Assembly: GCF_019052805.1 (NCBI RefSeq)
Contig: NZ_JAHQRJ010000001.1
Coordinates: 496,001-560,000, forward strand
Length of the DNA stretch: 64,000 bases
From: Noviherbaspirillum sp. L7-7A
GTDB lineage: Bacteria > Pseudomonadota > Gammaproteobacteria > Burkholderiales > Burkholderiaceae_D
Direction of reading: 5' to 3'
Shown: positions 42,253-52,357 of the stretch, piece by piece
Layout: every line of letters begins with the position of its first letter
How positions within the stretch are numbered: the stretch's first letter is position 1
Made by a program: the position numbers and the translations under genes
Notes under the pieces: model-generated
The model's input: the letters and a program-made list of their open reading frames with translations, nothing else
What the model was told of the DNA's origin: nothing
The model's database searches: none

Positions 42253-43485
42253 TTACTGACCGCGCTTGGACCGGGCCATCGCGGCAATGCGCATGCGCAG
42301 CGCATTGAGCTTGATGAAGCCGCCGGCATCGGCCTGGTTGTAGGCGCCGCCGTCTTCGTCGAAGGTGGCGATGTTCATGTCGAACAGCGAATCGGTCTTG
42401 GAGTCGCGCGACACCACGATCACGTTGCCCTTGTACAGCTTGACGCGCACCCAGCCGTTGACGCTTTGCTGGGTATGGTCGATCAGGGTCTGCAGCGCGA
42501 CGCGCTCCGGCGACCACCAGTAGCCGCTGTAGATCATCTGCGCATAGCGCGGCATCAGGTCGTCCTTCAAATGCGCGACTTCGCGGTCCAGCGTGATCGA
42601 CTCGATCGCGCGGTGCGCGCGCAGCATGATGGTGCCGCCCGGGGTTTCATAGCAGCCGCGCGACTTCATGCCGACATAGCGGTTTTCCACCAGGTCCAGG
42701 CGGCCGATGCCATGCTTGCCGCCGAGGCGGTTGAGCTCGGTCAGCACCGCGGCCGGCGACAGGCGCTTGCCGTTCAGGGCAACGATGTCGCCCTTCTCGA
42801 ATTCGATGTCGAGATATTCGGCCTGGTCGGGCGCCGCTTCCGGGCTGACGGTCCAGCGCCACATCGATTCCTCGGCTTCCGCAGCCGGGTTTTCCAGGTG
42901 GCGGCCTTCGAAGCTGATGTGCAGCAGGTTGGCGTCCATCGAGTAGGGCGCGCCGCCGTTCTTGTGCTTCATGTCGACTTCGATGCCGGCGTCTTCCGCG
43001 TACTTCAGCAGCTTCTCGCGCGACAGCAGGTCCCATTCGCGCCACGGCGCGATGATCTTCACGTTCGGCATCAGCGCATAGGCGCCCAGCTCGAAGCGGA
43101 CCTGGTCATTGCCCTTGCCGGTGGCGCCGTGGGAAATGGCGTCGGCGCCGGTTTCCCTGGCGATCTCGATCAGGCGCTTGGCGATCAGCGGGCGGGCAAT
43201 CGAGGTGCCCAGCAGGTACTCGCCTTCGTAGACCGTGTTGGCGCGGAACATCGGGAACACGAAGTCGCGCACGAACTCTTCGCGCACGTCGTCGATGTAG
43301 ATATTTTCCGGCTTGATGCCGAACTTCAGCGCCTTCTGGCGTGCCGGCTCCAGCTCTTCGCCCTGGCCGAGGTCGGCGGTGAAGGTGACGATTTCACAGT
43401 GGTAGTTGTCCTGCAGCCATTTCAGGATGACCGAGGTGTCGAGGCCGCCGGAGTAGGCCAGCACGACTTTATTGATGTCGCTCAT
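42253..43485 (-). CDS. argG: Argininosuccinate synthase
   Basis: 410 residues, type I enzyme: [19 protein letters not shown] (ATP pyrophosphatase P-loop), [36 protein letters not shown] and [15 protein letters not shown]. It joins citrulline and aspartate using ATP in arginine synthesis. ATG 43485 gives MSDINKV, the normal N-terminus. argF ends 35 bases upstream in the same direction, so argF-argG form an operon covering two successive steps of the pathway. Confidence 0.97.
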   Translation of the reverse strand: MSDINKVVLAYSGGLDTSVILKWLQDNYHCEIVTFTADLGQGEELEPARQKALKFGIKPENIYIDDVREEFVRDFVFPMFRANTVYEGEYLLGTSIARPLIAKRLIEIARETGADAISHGATGKGNDQVRFELGAYALMPNVKIIAPWREWDLLSREKLLKYAEDAGIEVDMKHKNGGAPYSMDANLLHISFEGRHLENPAAEAEESMWRWTVSPEAAPDQAEYLDIEFEKGDIVALNGKRLSPAAVLTELNRLGGKHGIGRLDLVENRYVGMKSRGCYETPGGTIMLRAHRAIESITLDREVAHLKDDLMPRYAQMIYSGYWWSPERVALQTLIDHTQQSVNGWVRVKLYKGNVIVVSRDSKTDSLFDMNIATFDEDGGAYNQADAGGFIKLNALRMRIAAMARSKRGQ

Positions 43486-43519
43486 TGGAGTGCTTTCTTT
43501 AAAACAGGGTATCGATAAA

Positions 43520-44440
43520 TTACTGCGCAGACACGCGGCCCAGCACCAGGTATTCGAGCAGGGCTTTTTGCACATGCAGCCGGTTTTCCGCTTCATCCCA
43601 GACCACCGACTGCGGACCGTCGATGACTTCAGCCGACACTTCCTCGCCACGGTGGGCCGGCAGGCAATGCATGAACAGCGCATCCGGACGGGCGCGCTGC
43701 ATCTTGGCGCTGTCGACGATCCAGCCGTCGAACGCCTTCAGGCGCTCGGCATTCTCTTCCTCGAAGCCCATGCTGGTCCAGACGTCGGTGGTGACGAGGT
43801 CGGCATCCTGGCAGGCGTCGGACGGATTGGCAAACACGGTATAGCGGTCGTTGTCGTCGGCCACCAGGGTCTGGTCGATGTCATAGCCGGCCGGCGTGGA
43901 TACGTTCAGGTGGAAGCCGAATACCTGCGCCGCCTGCAGCCAGGAATACAGCATGTTGTTGGCGTCGCCGATCCACGCCACTGTCTTGCCGGCGATGCTG
44001 CCGCGGTGCTCGATGTAGGTCAGGATGTCGGCCAGCACCTGGCAGGGATGATGCTCGTTGGTCAGGCCATTGATCACCGGCACCCGTGAATTCGCGGCGA
44101 AACGCTCGATGATGTCCTGGCCGAAGGTGCGGATCATGATGATGTCGCACATGCGGGACATGACCTGCGCCGCGTCTTCCACCGGCTCGCCGCGACCGAG
44201 CTGGCTGTCGCGGGTGTTGAGGTAGATGGCCGCGCCGCCCAGCTGGTGCATGCCGGCTTCGAACGACAGCCGGGTGCGGGTGGAACTCTTCTCGAACACC
44301 ATCACCAGCGTGCGGTCTTCCAGCGGATGGTAGGGCTCGTAATTCTTGAACTTGTGCTTGATCACCCGAGCGCGTTCAAGGACGTACTCGAACTCGTCCA
44401 GCGTGAAGTCGGAGAACTGCAGAAAGTGTTTGATTGCCAT
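43520..44440 (-). CDS. argF: Ornithine carbamoyltransferase
   Basis: 306 residues. Carbamoyl-phosphate site [15 protein letters not shown], the HPCQVLAD ornithine-site motif ([15 protein letters not shown]), and [11 protein letters not shown] are intact. It makes citrulline from ornithine and carbamoyl phosphate. ATG 44440 ([12 protein letters not shown]) is the family N-terminus; the frame runs open for another 120 codons upstream without coding character. First gene of the argF-argG unit. Confidence 0.97.
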   Translation of the reverse strand: MAIKHFLQFSDFTLDEFEYVLERARVIKHKFKNYEPYHPLEDRTLVMVFEKSSTRTRLSFEAGMHQLGGAAIYLNTRDSQLGRGEPVEDAAQVMSRMCDIIMIRTFGQDIIERFAANSRVPVINGLTNEHHPCQVLADILTYIEHRGSIAGKTVAWIGDANNMLYSWLQAAQVFGFHLNVSTPAGYDIDQTLVADDNDRYTVFANPSDACQDADLVTTDVWTSMGFEEENAERLKAFDGWIVDSAKMQRARPDALFMHCLPAHRGEEVSAEVIDGPQSVVWDEAENRLHVQKALLEYLVLGRVSAQ

Positions 44441-44862
44441 AAATGAAAACGGCGGCGAGGGTGGCGCCTGCCGCCGAAGTTCGTCAATTTGCTGATTATA
44501 GGTGAGTTTTTTGCGAAAAGACACTTGTTGCCTGCACGCGCGAGGCAGCGGGCGGATTATCGCAATGCTCTGCGACGGGCTTGCGTGGTGCAATGAACTG
44601 CGTTGAGCCTCTGCAGACTTCTTTGCTCTTGAGCCTGCGGCGTCTTGATCCGGCTTCGCGACGGGCTTTGGCAGCGTCATTTCCAGATGGTTAGCGTCAA
44701 CGGTGTTTGGATTGCGATCGGGCAGGTCACTGCCTTTCACCGCAACGGCATTTTGCGCTTGGTTACCAAACCTGTTCAGGAGATTCTTGCATCTCTTGTC
44801 AATTCTGCTGATCGCCGTCAAGGCTGCACAGCTCCACGTGATAATCGAAGACCAGGGAAATC
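44441..44862. other. Intergenic region between argF and the orphan gene
   Basis: About 420 bases with no gene I can support on either strand. It must carry the argF promoter (minus) and the promoter for the plus-strand gene at 44863. I do not see a convincing ARG box, terminator or repeat. Confidence 0.5.
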
Positions 44863-45462
44863 ATGGATAAATTTACATCGTCAATAAAGCAATTCCTCAG
44901 TAATTTGGGAAATGGCGAGGTTACAACCGCAGAAGACGCCAATCGTCCCGGAGCAGGGCGCGAAGCCGGACAACGGACTGCGGGCACCGGTATCAAGCTG
45001 CGCGAACGTGAAGTTGAACAGAAAGGAACACTGGCCGGGGTTTGGAACCCGGTGTCGGAAAATGCGTTTGAAAGGGATGATGCCTGGGCCGATGCATTGA
45101 GCCAGGATGACTTCAAGTTGATCGTCTCCCGCATGATGGGAGGCGTCAATATGCAGTATGTAGCGCTTGACATGAATACTGCCATTGCAAATTTCAACCA
45201 CCTTCTCAAGAAATTAAAGGAAGAAGACCAGGTACAGATAAACAGGGTCCAGCATTTGGGCCGCATCTACGTCAATTCCGGACTTCACTTCGGCCCTCAC
45301 GCCGTATTAAGCGATGCGCAAATCCTGTCCGTGCTGCATCGTGCAGTCCGCGAGATGGGCGACAGGGAGCCCCTCAGGTTCCATACCTATTTTTTCAACA
45401 GCAAGAACAACAACTCGTCGACGGCACACGCCTGTCTGCCTGCACCAGCATCGTCGTCTTGA
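44863..45462 (+). CDS. Hypothetical protein, no recognised family
   Basis: 199 residues with AGGGAAATC before the ATG, a good ribosome site. The N-terminal 45 residues are polar and flexible-looking (EDANRPGAGREAGQRTAG). A more ordered middle follows, ALSQDDFKLIVSRMMGGVN and a charged helix NFNHLLKKLKEEDQVQIN, then HLGRIYVNSGLHFGPHAVL. The C-terminus is Ser/Asn-rich. There is no signal peptide or membrane segment, so it is probably cytoplasmic. Base composition is closer to even than in its neighbours, which hints at acquisition from elsewhere. Confidence 0.6.
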   Translation: MDKFTSSIKQFLSNLGNGEVTTAEDANRPGAGREAGQRTAGTGIKLREREVEQKGTLAGVWNPVSENAFERDDAWADALSQDDFKLIVSRMMGGVNMQYVALDMNTAIANFNHLLKKLKEEDQVQINRVQHLGRIYVNSGLHFGPHAVLSDAQILSVLHRAVREMGDREPLRFHTYFFNSKNNNSSTAHACLPAPASSS

Positions 45463-45504
45463 TAGAGGCCTGGCTGGCCGGGATGCATGGTCCGAAAGGA
45501 CCGG

Positions 45505-46398
45505 CTAATACCCGATTGTCTGCATCGACTCATGCCGCAGCTGCGCATACAGCGCATGCCGCATCGGCGCGATACGGCCTTCCTTCACGCCGGCCAGCAC
45601 CGCGCAGTCGGGCTCGCTGATGTGATGGCAGTTATAGAACCGGCAATGGCCCAGGCAGGGCGCGAATTCAGGGAATGCGCGCTCCAGCATGCCTTCGGTC
45701 AGCTGGTGCAGGCCGAATTCCTGGAAGCCGGGGGAATCGATCACCGAGGTGGTTTCATCGATCGCATACAGCCGGGTGAAGGTGGTGGTGTGCTTGCCGG
45801 TGTCGAGCGCGGCGGAGATCTCGCGCACCGCGATGTCGGCGTCCGGCACCAGCAGGTTGATCAGCGAGGACTTGCCCATGCCGGACTGGCCGATGAAGAT
45901 CGACGACTGGCCTTGCAGCACCGGCATCAGTTTCGCCACCGCATCCTCCGGCGCGGTGCGGGCCGAGACTTCATGCACCGGATAACCCAGGCCTGCATAC
46001 AGCGCCAGGCGCTCGCGGGTCTTTTCCAGGGAAGCGGTGACGTCGATCTTGTTCAGGATGATGTGGGCTTCAACGCCCGCCGATTCGGCCGCTACCAGCG
46101 CGCGCGAGATCAGGTCGTCGGAGAACGCCGGCTCGGTCGCCACCACGATCAAAAGGCGCGTCACGTTGGCCGCCAGCAGCTTGGACTTGTACTGGTCGGA
46201 GCGATAGAGCAGGGTGCGGCGCTCCTGTATGCCTTCGATCACCGCCTGGTCCGAAGAAGTCATCTTCAGCGTGACAGTGTCGCCCACGGCGACGTCGCTC
46301 CTCTTTCCCCGGGTGACGCAATGCAGCCTCTGCTGGCCCGCTTGCGCGACGTAGTGGCGGCCATGCGCCGCGATGATGACTCCGCTGGCGGCGCTCAT
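45505..46398 (-). CDS. rsgA: Ribosome small subunit-dependent GTPase RsgA
   Basis: 297 residues. The GTPase motifs come in circularly permuted order, as in this family: LNKID (G4, near residue 116), then GQSGMGKSS (G1, near 170), then DSPG (G3, near 222). An OB-fold precedes and a C-terminal zinc site with Cys/His ([11 protein letters not shown]) follows. RsgA helps the final maturation of the 30S subunit. The ATG overlaps the stop of the M48 peptidase gene by four bases, and orn lies divergent just beyond; this trio is conserved in Burkholderiales. Confidence 0.96.
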   Translation of the reverse strand: MSAASGVIIAAHGRHYVAQAGQQRLHCVTRGKRSDVAVGDTVTLKMTSSDQAVIEGIQERRTLLYRSDQYKSKLLAANVTRLLIVVATEPAFSDDLISRALVAAESAGVEAHIILNKIDVTASLEKTRERLALYAGLGYPVHEVSARTAPEDAVAKLMPVLQGQSSIFIGQSGMGKSSLINLLVPDADIAVREISAALDTGKHTTTFTRLYAIDETTSVIDSPGFQEFGLHQLTEGMLERAFPEFAPCLGHCRFYNCHHISEPDCAVLAGVKEGRIAPMRHALYAQLRHESMQTIGY

Positions 46399-47663
46399 GC
46401 GGCCCTTGCGTTGGCCAGCAGCCGGTTGATGCGCACGGTGGCCGGCGGATGGGAATCGTAGAACGCCGAATGCAGCGGGTCGGGCGTCAGCGTGGAGGCA
46501 TTGTCCTCGTACAGCTTGACCAGCGCCGACACCAGGTCCTGCGCATTGCTGTGCTTCGCGGCGAAGGCATCGGCTTCGAATTCATGCTTGCGCGAGCTGA
46601 TCGAGGTCAGCGGCGAGAACAGGAAGGCGAAGACCGGCAGCGCCAGCATGAACAGGATCAGCGCCATTGCATCATTGGGCACGCCGGGAATCGGGTCCAC
46701 GCCCAGGCCGGCATAGAACCAGACCTGCGTCTTCAGGTAGCCCAGCAGGGCCAACAGCGCCAGCGACAGCGCAAACATCACGACGATGCGCTTGACGATG
46801 TGCCTGAGCTTGAAATGGCCCAGCTCATGGGCAAGTACCGCCTCGATCTCCTGCGGCGCCAGGCGCGCCAGCAGGGTGTCGAAGAACACGATGCGCTTGG
46901 CCGCGCCAAAGCCGGAGAAATAGGCATTGCCATGGGCGCTGCGCTTGCTGCCATCCATCACGAACAGGCCCTTGGAAGCGAAGCCGACGCGCTGCATCAG
47001 GCTTTCGATGCGGGCACGCAGGCTGTCGTCGGACAGCGGCGTGAACTTGTTGAACATGGGCGCGATCACGGTCGGGTAGAGCACCAGCATCAGCAGCTGG
47101 AAGCCGCTCCAGACAAACCAGGCATACAGCCACCACAGGTCGCCGGCCTTGTCCATGAGCATCAGGATCACCCAGACCAGCGGCAGGCCGATCAGCACGC
47201 CCAGGGCCGCGCTCTTCATCATGTCGGAGAAGAACAGCGCCGGCGTCATGCGGTTGAAGCCGAATTTCGCTTCCAGCACGAACTTGCGGTAGTACTCGAA
47301 GGGCAGGTCGATGATGCCGGAGATGGCGGCGAAAGCGGCCAGCAGCGCGATCTGGTACGTCATGCCGGGGCCGGTGATGTTGAGGATGGCCACCGACAGC
47401 CATTGCAGCCCGCCCAGCAGCGTGAAGCCAACCAGCACCGCGGTATTGACGAACAGGGTGATGAGACCGAAGCGGCTGCGCGCCACCGTGTAGTCGGCCG
47501 CTTTCTGATGCGCCGCCAGCGGTATCCTTTCGGCAAACTGGGCCGGCACCGCGCCGCGATGGCCCTGCACATGGCGGACATGGCGCCACAGCAGCCAGCA
47601 ACGCACCGTCAGCGTGGCCAGCAGAAACGCAATGAACAAAATGGAAAAGCCGTGTGTGGACAT
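46395..47663 (-). CDS. Membrane M48 metallopeptidase (Ste24/CAAX-protease type)
   Basis: 422 residues with several membrane helices (first [15 protein letters not shown]) and the zinc motif HELGH in [13 protein letters not shown], about residue 280, with the third ligand Glu in [13 protein letters not shown]. The length and [19 protein letters not shown] stretch fit the Ste24-like group rather than HtpX. It may cut misfolded or damaged inner-membrane proteins. ATG 47663 gives MSTHGFSIL; the longer open frame upstream runs into orn antisense and is not used. Confidence 0.9.
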   Translation of the reverse strand: MSTHGFSILFIAFLLATLTVRCWLLWRHVRHVQGHRGAVPAQFAERIPLAAHQKAADYTVARSRFGLITLFVNTAVLVGFTLLGGLQWLSVAILNITGPGMTYQIALLAAFAAISGIIDLPFEYYRKFVLEAKFGFNRMTPALFFSDMMKSAALGVLIGLPLVWVILMLMDKAGDLWWLYAWFVWSGFQLLMLVLYPTVIAPMFNKFTPLSDDSLRARIESLMQRVGFASKGLFVMDGSKRSAHGNAYFSGFGAAKRIVFFDTLLARLAPQEIEAVLAHELGHFKLRHIVKRIVVMFALSLALLALLGYLKTQVWFYAGLGVDPIPGVPNDAMALILFMLALPVFAFLFSPLTSISSRKHEFEADAFAAKHSNAQDLVSALVKLYEDNASTLTPDPLHSAFYDSHPPATVRINRLLANARAA

Positions 47664-47709
47664 GCTATGCCTGTGAGAAAATGCGGACAAACCGGAGGAA
47701 AAACAAATT

Positions 47710-48297
47710 ATGTCACAAGCCACCCAAGTCGACGGGCGGGCCGCCATTCCGGCACGGCCCAATGAATTCAACCTGGTCTGGGTCGATATGGAAATGACCG
47801 GACTTGATCCCGACACCGACCGCATCATCGAAGTCGCCGTTGTCGTTACCGATCCCCTTCTCAACATCCTGGCCGAAGGCCCGGTGTTCGCCATCCACCA
47901 GAGCGACGAGATACTCGACGGCATGGATGCCTGGAACAAGGGCACCCACGGCCGCTCCGGCCTGATCGACCGCGTCAAGGCATCCACCGTCAGCGAAGCC
48001 GACGCCGAGACCGCACTGATCGATTTCCTGAAACACTTCGTGCCGGCCGGCAAATCGCCGATGTGCGGCAACACCATCTGCCAGGACCGCCGTTTCATGG
48101 CGCGCGGCATGCCCAGGCTGGAAAGCTTCTTTCACTATCGCAATCTCGATGTATCCACATTGAAGGAACTTTGCCGCCGCTGGAAGCCCGAACTGATTGC
48201 GGGCTTCAAGAAGCATCAGAAGCACACTGCGCTGGCCGATATCATCGAGTCCATCGAGGAACTGCGTTACTACCGCGAGCATTTCATCAAGGCATGA
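47710..48297 (+). CDS. orn: Oligoribonuclease
   Basis: 195 residues, DEDDh exonuclease: [22 protein letters not shown] (first Asp/Glu pair), [20 protein letters not shown], and the last Tyr/His-Asp stretch [16 protein letters not shown]. Orn degrades RNA dinucleotides including pGpG, the product of EAL-domain cleavage of c-di-GMP. It is divergent from the M48 gene with a 46-base shared promoter region. Confidence 0.97.
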   Translation: MSQATQVDGRAAIPARPNEFNLVWVDMEMTGLDPDTDRIIEVAVVVTDPLLNILAEGPVFAIHQSDEILDGMDAWNKGTHGRSGLIDRVKASTVSEADAETALIDFLKHFVPAGKSPMCGNTICQDRRFMARGMPRLESFFHYRNLDVSTLKELCRRWKPELIAGFKKHQKHTALADIIESIEELRYYREHFIKA

Positions 48298-48398
48298 GCC
48301 CGGCGGGCCGCGGCCCGCTCATCAGTCCATCCGAAGCAGCACATGCGTCATGCCCGGGAATAGGAACTTATCGACAGTCACTATTTTTTTGGAGCGCC

Positions 48399-49604
48399 AT
48401 GATTATCCCTGCCTTCATCTGCGATGCGATCCGCACGCCCTTCGGCCGCCATGGCGGCATCCTTTCCACCTTGCGCGCCGACGACCTGGCCGCCATTCCG
48501 CTGGCGGCGCTGATGGTGCGCAACCCCGGCGTCGACTGGGAACAGTTGAATGATGTGCTGCTGGGCTGCGCCAACCAGGCAGGCGAGGATAACCGCAACG
48601 TCGCCCGCATGGCCGCGCTGCTGGCAGGCCTGCCGGTCGGCGTGCCCGGCGCCACCATCAACCGGCTGTGCGGCTCGGGCATGGACGCGGTGGGCACGGC
48701 GGCACGCGCGATCCGTGCGGGCGAAGCGGCCATGATGATCGCCGGCGGCGTCGAGTCGATGAGCCGCGCGCCGTTCGTGATGCCCAAGGCCGAGTCGCCG
48801 TTTTCACGGCATGCCGAGATCCATGACACCACCCTCGGCTGGCGTTTCGTCAACCGCCTGCTGCAGGCGGAGTACGGCACCGAGTCGATGCCCCAGACCG
48901 CGGAAAACGTCGCACGCGAATTCAACATCGAGCGCGAGGCGCAGGACCGCTTTGCGCTGGCTTCCCAGCAGAAAGTGGTGCGCGGACGGCGCGAAGGGTT
49001 CTTCGGTGAGGAAATCACGCCGGTCACGCTGGCGCAGAAGAAGGGCGACCCGCTGATCGTGACGGAAGACGAGCATCCGCGCGCGACCTCGCTCGAGGCG
49101 CTGGCGGCGCTGCCGCCCTTGCTGGGGCCGGAAGGCACGGTTACCGCCGGCAATGCGTCGGGCGTCAACGATGGCGCCTGCGCGCTGCTGCTGGCCTGCG
49201 AGAAGGCTGCCTACAAATACACACTGATGCCGCGCGCCCGCGTGCTCGGCATGGCCACCGCCGGCGTGCCGCCGCGGGTCATGGGCATGGGGCCGGCGCC
49301 GGCGGCGCGCCGGGTGCTGGTGCAGGTCGGCCTGACCATGGACCAGATGGATGTGATTGAGCTCAACGAAGCCTTTGCCGCGCAGGCGCTGGCGGTGCTG
49401 CGTGACTGGGGGCTGCAGGACGATGATCCGCGCGTGAACCAGAACGGCGGCGCCATCGCGCTGGGCCATCCCCTGGGCGCGTCGGGCGCGCGGCTGGTGA
49501 TGACGGCGGTGCGGCAGCTGCATCGCACCAAGGGCCGGTTTGCCCTGTGCACGATGTGCATCGGCGTGGGGCAGGGCATTGCGATCGTGCTGGAGCGGGT
49601 GTAG
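48399..49604 (+). CDS. Thiolase, 3-oxoadipyl-CoA thiolase (PcaF)-like
   Basis: 401 residues. ICDAIRTPFGRHGG and VLLGCANQAGEDNRNVARM near the N-terminus are characteristic of the PcaF/PaaJ branch. The nucleophile Cys is in NRLCGSGMDAVGTA (about residue 90), the catalytic His in GHPLGASGARL and the second Cys in LCTMCIGVGQG. PcaF splits 3-oxoadipyl-CoA into succinyl-CoA and acetyl-CoA. A GGAG site precedes ATG 48399. No other beta-ketoadipate genes are nearby, so a generic acetyl-CoA acetyltransferase role remains possible. Confidence 0.85.
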   Translation: MIIPAFICDAIRTPFGRHGGILSTLRADDLAAIPLAALMVRNPGVDWEQLNDVLLGCANQAGEDNRNVARMAALLAGLPVGVPGATINRLCGSGMDAVGTAARAIRAGEAAMMIAGGVESMSRAPFVMPKAESPFSRHAEIHDTTLGWRFVNRLLQAEYGTESMPQTAENVAREFNIEREAQDRFALASQQKVVRGRREGFFGEEITPVTLAQKKGDPLIVTEDEHPRATSLEALAALPPLLGPEGTVTAGNASGVNDGACALLLACEKAAYKYTLMPRARVLGMATAGVPPRVMGMGPAPAARRVLVQVGLTMDQMDVIELNEAFAAQALAVLRDWGLQDDDPRVNQNGGAIALGHPLGASGARLVMTAVRQLHRTKGRFALCTMCIGVGQGIAIVLERV

Positions 49605-49642
49605 CGCGATAGCGCTTGCAAAACAGCAGTTCTCCCATGTGC

Positions 49643-49677
49643 AATGGCGCACTGCGTAAAGGCAGTGCGCCATTTTC
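49643..49677 (+). terminator. Intrinsic terminator after the thiolase gene
   Basis: Perfect 13-base arms AATGGCGCACTGC (49643-49655) and its complement (49662-49674), followed by TTTTCC. It sits between the convergent thiolase and lipoprotein genes. Confidence 0.85.
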
Positions 49678-49700
49678 CTGCCGTGCTTAACCCCTGCCGG

Positions 49701-49940
49701 CTACAGCGGCGCCGGCTCCGTCGTTTCCGGCGTGGTGACGGCAACGGCGTCGATGGACTCCGGCTCGGTGTTGTCCGGGCTGGTGCCTATCAGCGCCTGC
49801 ACCTTCGCGAGGAAGGCATCGGCCGGGCCGGGGTTGGCGGCCTGGCCGCCGTCATTGCCATTGCCATGGTCGTTGCTGGAACCGCCGCAGGCGGCCAGCG
49901 CCAGCAGCAGCGCCAGCGCGACGTAGGATCGCTTGGTCAT
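49701..49940 (-). CDS. Small lipoprotein, hypothetical
   Basis: 79 residues from ATG 49940 (a second ATG sits at 49943). Signal KRSYVALALLLALAAC ends in a lipobox LAAC, so the mature protein is lipidated at that Cys. The mature part starts GGSSNDHGNGNDGG and ends in a Thr/Glu/Pro-rich tail. It lies 13 bases after the DUF4331 gene and is probably co-expressed with it. No family is recognised; a tether or partner for the DUF4331 protein is possible. Confidence 0.65.
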   Translation of the reverse strand: MTKRSYVALALLLALAACGGSSNDHGNGNDGGQAANPGPADAFLAKVQALIGTSPDNTEPESIDAVAVTTPETTEPAPL

Positions 49941-49953
49941 CATCGCCTGCTCC

Positions 49954-51447
49954 TTAATTGTTGGTGGCGCCCGACAGCGGCGTGGTCAGGTAGGGGAAGG
50001 TAGCCTGGTAGTCGGCGGCGGTCTTGCGCACACCATCGGTCAGTACGAGGCCGCCAGCGGGCGCATCCGCCGGCTTGCAGCCGACCTGCAGCGCATCTGC
50101 CGCACCGGTCAGCACGCACAGCGCGCCCATCGCCACCCGCAACGACAGGTCGGTCACGTCGTCGGCCGGACGGCGGCCGTTGGGGAAGCCGGCATTGTCG
50201 CCGGCCGCCACGCCCAGCGGACTTTGCGAGGCCGCCGGCGTGGCCGCGATCGAGGTGTTCAGGCGCAGCATTTCCGAGGCGGTCACGTTGGCCGGCTGGT
50301 TCACGCCCTTGATGCCCTTGAGGAATACGGTCACCAGGTCAGTGCGCGGGAAGTTGGTGGGCGCCTTGGCCGCGGGGAACAGGGATTCGATCAGCTTGGG
50401 CAGCGCCGGGTTGGTGACATAGTTGGCGAACTGGGCATCGTTCTGCGGCTTGGATGCATTGAAGCGGTCCTTGTCGTCCAGGCCGATCACGACTTCATTC
50501 ACCAGAGGCATGCCCAGCCGCGACACCTGGGTCCACGCGCCGCCTTCCTTGCTGGCATTGGCCAGGCCGGAGGCAGGCGCCGGATTGGCGAGACGGCCCT
50601 GGCGCACGCTGGCGGTGGTGTAGCCACCGATCACCGGGTCGCCTGCGGCGGCCAGGCAGGCTGCCGGCACTTCCAGCGCGATGGTGCTGACATTCTTCTG
50701 TTCGAGGTCATTCCTGTTGCCGCCGACTTCCGGTCCGAGCGGGTTCAGGTTGACCAGGTCGAAGATCTTGCCGACCGCGATATAGAACGGCTCCTTGCGC
50801 TGGCCGACGAACACCCGGCCATTGCCGCAGCCGGGAATGGCGACGTTGTAGATGTGCTGGTTGGCATAGGCCGCATAGCCGCCGGGGAAGGACTTCTCGC
50901 CGATGTTGTCGACCGGCTTGTCGAATTCCATGCCGCCGGCCGACAGGTTGGTCAGGCTGGCGCGCTGTCCGCTGCGACGGTCGCCGCGCACCATGCCCAC
51001 CGTATAGGTTTCGCGCACGTTCAGGCTGGCCGGGTTGATGCCATCGACCGGGCCGGAATTGATCAGCGGTATCAGTACCTGCTTGTCGCCGACCGGCAGC
51101 GCGGTGCGCTTGGAAGTGCTCTTGAAGCGGAACTGGAAGGTGATGTCTTCCTTGGCGTCGCCATTGTTGTCGATGTGGATTTCGTACAGCGCGTTGGGAT
51201 CGAACTGGTTGAAGTTCGGGCCGCCCTGCGGATCCTGGAACGGAATGTAGTTGGCCAGCAGCGTCACGTAGTCCTGCCGTCCGCTCTCGTAGCTGCGAAA
51301 CATGTAGAAGTCGGTGCCGTCCACCTTGGGCGCGCCGGTAATGTAGGGGCCTTCGCGATGGCTGGACGCGGCGGCGGGCAGTGCAAACGCGCCGGCCACG
51401 GCAGTGGCCAATAAGGTGGTTTTCAGCAAGGGCAGGGCAAGTCGCAT
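49954..51447 (-). CDS. DUF4331 family exported protein
   Basis: 497 residues. Signal peptide (LLATAVAGAFALPAAAS) followed at once by SHREGPYITGAPKVDGTDFY, the SHREAP-type motif that opens DUF4331 proteins, and later NVSTIALEVPAACL and RLGMPLVNEVVIG. Function of the family is unknown; members are secreted, mainly beta. ATG 51447 is used because GAGGAG then lies six bases upstream; the ATG at 51453 would touch it. Followed closely by a small lipoprotein gene. Confidence 0.85.
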   Translation of the reverse strand: MRLALPLLKTTLLATAVAGAFALPAAASSHREGPYITGAPKVDGTDFYMFRSYESGRQDYVTLLANYIPFQDPQGGPNFNQFDPNALYEIHIDNNGDAKEDITFQFRFKSTSKRTALPVGDKQVLIPLINSGPVDGINPASLNVRETYTVGMVRGDRRSGQRASLTNLSAGGMEFDKPVDNIGEKSFPGGYAAYANQHIYNVAIPGCGNGRVFVGQRKEPFYIAVGKIFDLVNLNPLGPEVGGNRNDLEQKNVSTIALEVPAACLAAAGDPVIGGYTTASVRQGRLANPAPASGLANASKEGGAWTQVSRLGMPLVNEVVIGLDDKDRFNASKPQNDAQFANYVTNPALPKLIESLFPAAKAPTNFPRTDLVTVFLKGIKGVNQPANVTASEMLRLNTSIAATPAASQSPLGVAAGDNAGFPNGRRPADDVTDLSLRVAMGALCVLTGAADALQVGCKPADAPAGGLVLTDGVRKTAADYQATFPYLTTPLSGATNN

Positions 51448-51572
51448 GGTCATCTCCTCGGTTGGATGGAGCCGAACGGATTCGGCACAACGGAACGCTG
51501 TGATGACTTGTATGCAGCGGCAGGCTAATCGGATTCAACTATTTTCGCGACCTGCCAGGCCTTTGTTTTCAA

Positions 51573-52286
51573 TCAATCCTTACCCGTCTGGTCCGGCCCG
51601 GCGGCAGCGCCGCAGCATTTCTTGTACTTCTTGCCGCTACCGCAGGGACAGACGTCATTGCGGCCCGGTGCGGCGGTTTCATGCCTGACCGTGGTCACCG
51701 CCGACTTGCGCAACGGCGCCCAGAACTTGTGGATATGCGGTATCGCCGCCTCGACCTCGATGGTCAGCTTGTGGCATTTGCCCGGATCGTCGACCAGCGC
51801 CAGTTCCTCTTCCTCGATCTCTTCCGCGCCCAGCAGGTAGATCGGCCGCAACAGCGGCGCCAGCGGCGATTCATAGATCGGCTGCCAGGCATCGGCACGC
51901 AGCTGCATGCCTTCCCAGAAGCCCCAGGCCCAGGCTTCGCCGTCGAGCACGGTGCGGCCATTCCACTGGTGCTCGCAGAACAGCGGCTCGAATTCCTTGG
52001 GCGCCACCTCGAAGGTCATCGCCACTTCATTCATGAAGCGCGCGATCAGCGTGGTGATGCGCTGGGCTTCCCTGTCGTTCTTGAAGGCCGGCGCATCCTC
52101 GGGCGTGGCGCCCCAGACCCGTGGCAGCCATTCGGCAAACGGCACTTCCTGCGGGCCGATGGCCAGTGCAGTCAGGTAGCCGTGCAGCGCATCCATGGTC
52201 ATGCAGTCGTCGCCGCAGCGGTCCGAAAGCAGGAAGGTGTCGAGTTCGTTGAATTCCTTGTCGGAAAGCGGTTCATCCAGATGCAT
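51573..52286 (-). CDS. UPF0149/YecA family protein with SEC-C zinc motif
   Basis: 237 residues. The helical body ([41 protein letters not shown]) is the UPF0149/YecA domain. The last 30 residues contain [19 protein letters not shown], the SEC-C zinc-binding motif seen in SecA and YecA, which binds ribosomes or SecB in SecA. A role near translation or secretion is plausible but not shown. It is divergent from srkA. Confidence 0.9.
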   Translation of the reverse strand: MHLDEPLSDKEFNELDTFLLSDRCGDDCMTMDALHGYLTALAIGPQEVPFAEWLPRVWGATPEDAPAFKNDREAQRITTLIARFMNEVAMTFEVAPKEFEPLFCEHQWNGRTVLDGEAWAWGFWEGMQLRADAWQPIYESPLAPLLRPIYLLGAEEIEEEELALVDDPGKCHKLTIEVEAAIPHIHKFWAPLRKSAVTTVRHETAAPGRNDVCPCGSGKKYKKCCGAAAGPDQTGKD

Positions 52287-52357
52287 GGCGTTTGAAATGA
52301 GAGAGAAGCGGGGCGCCTAGTTTAACCGTTCGGGCGCGTCCGACGTAGAATGCGCGG

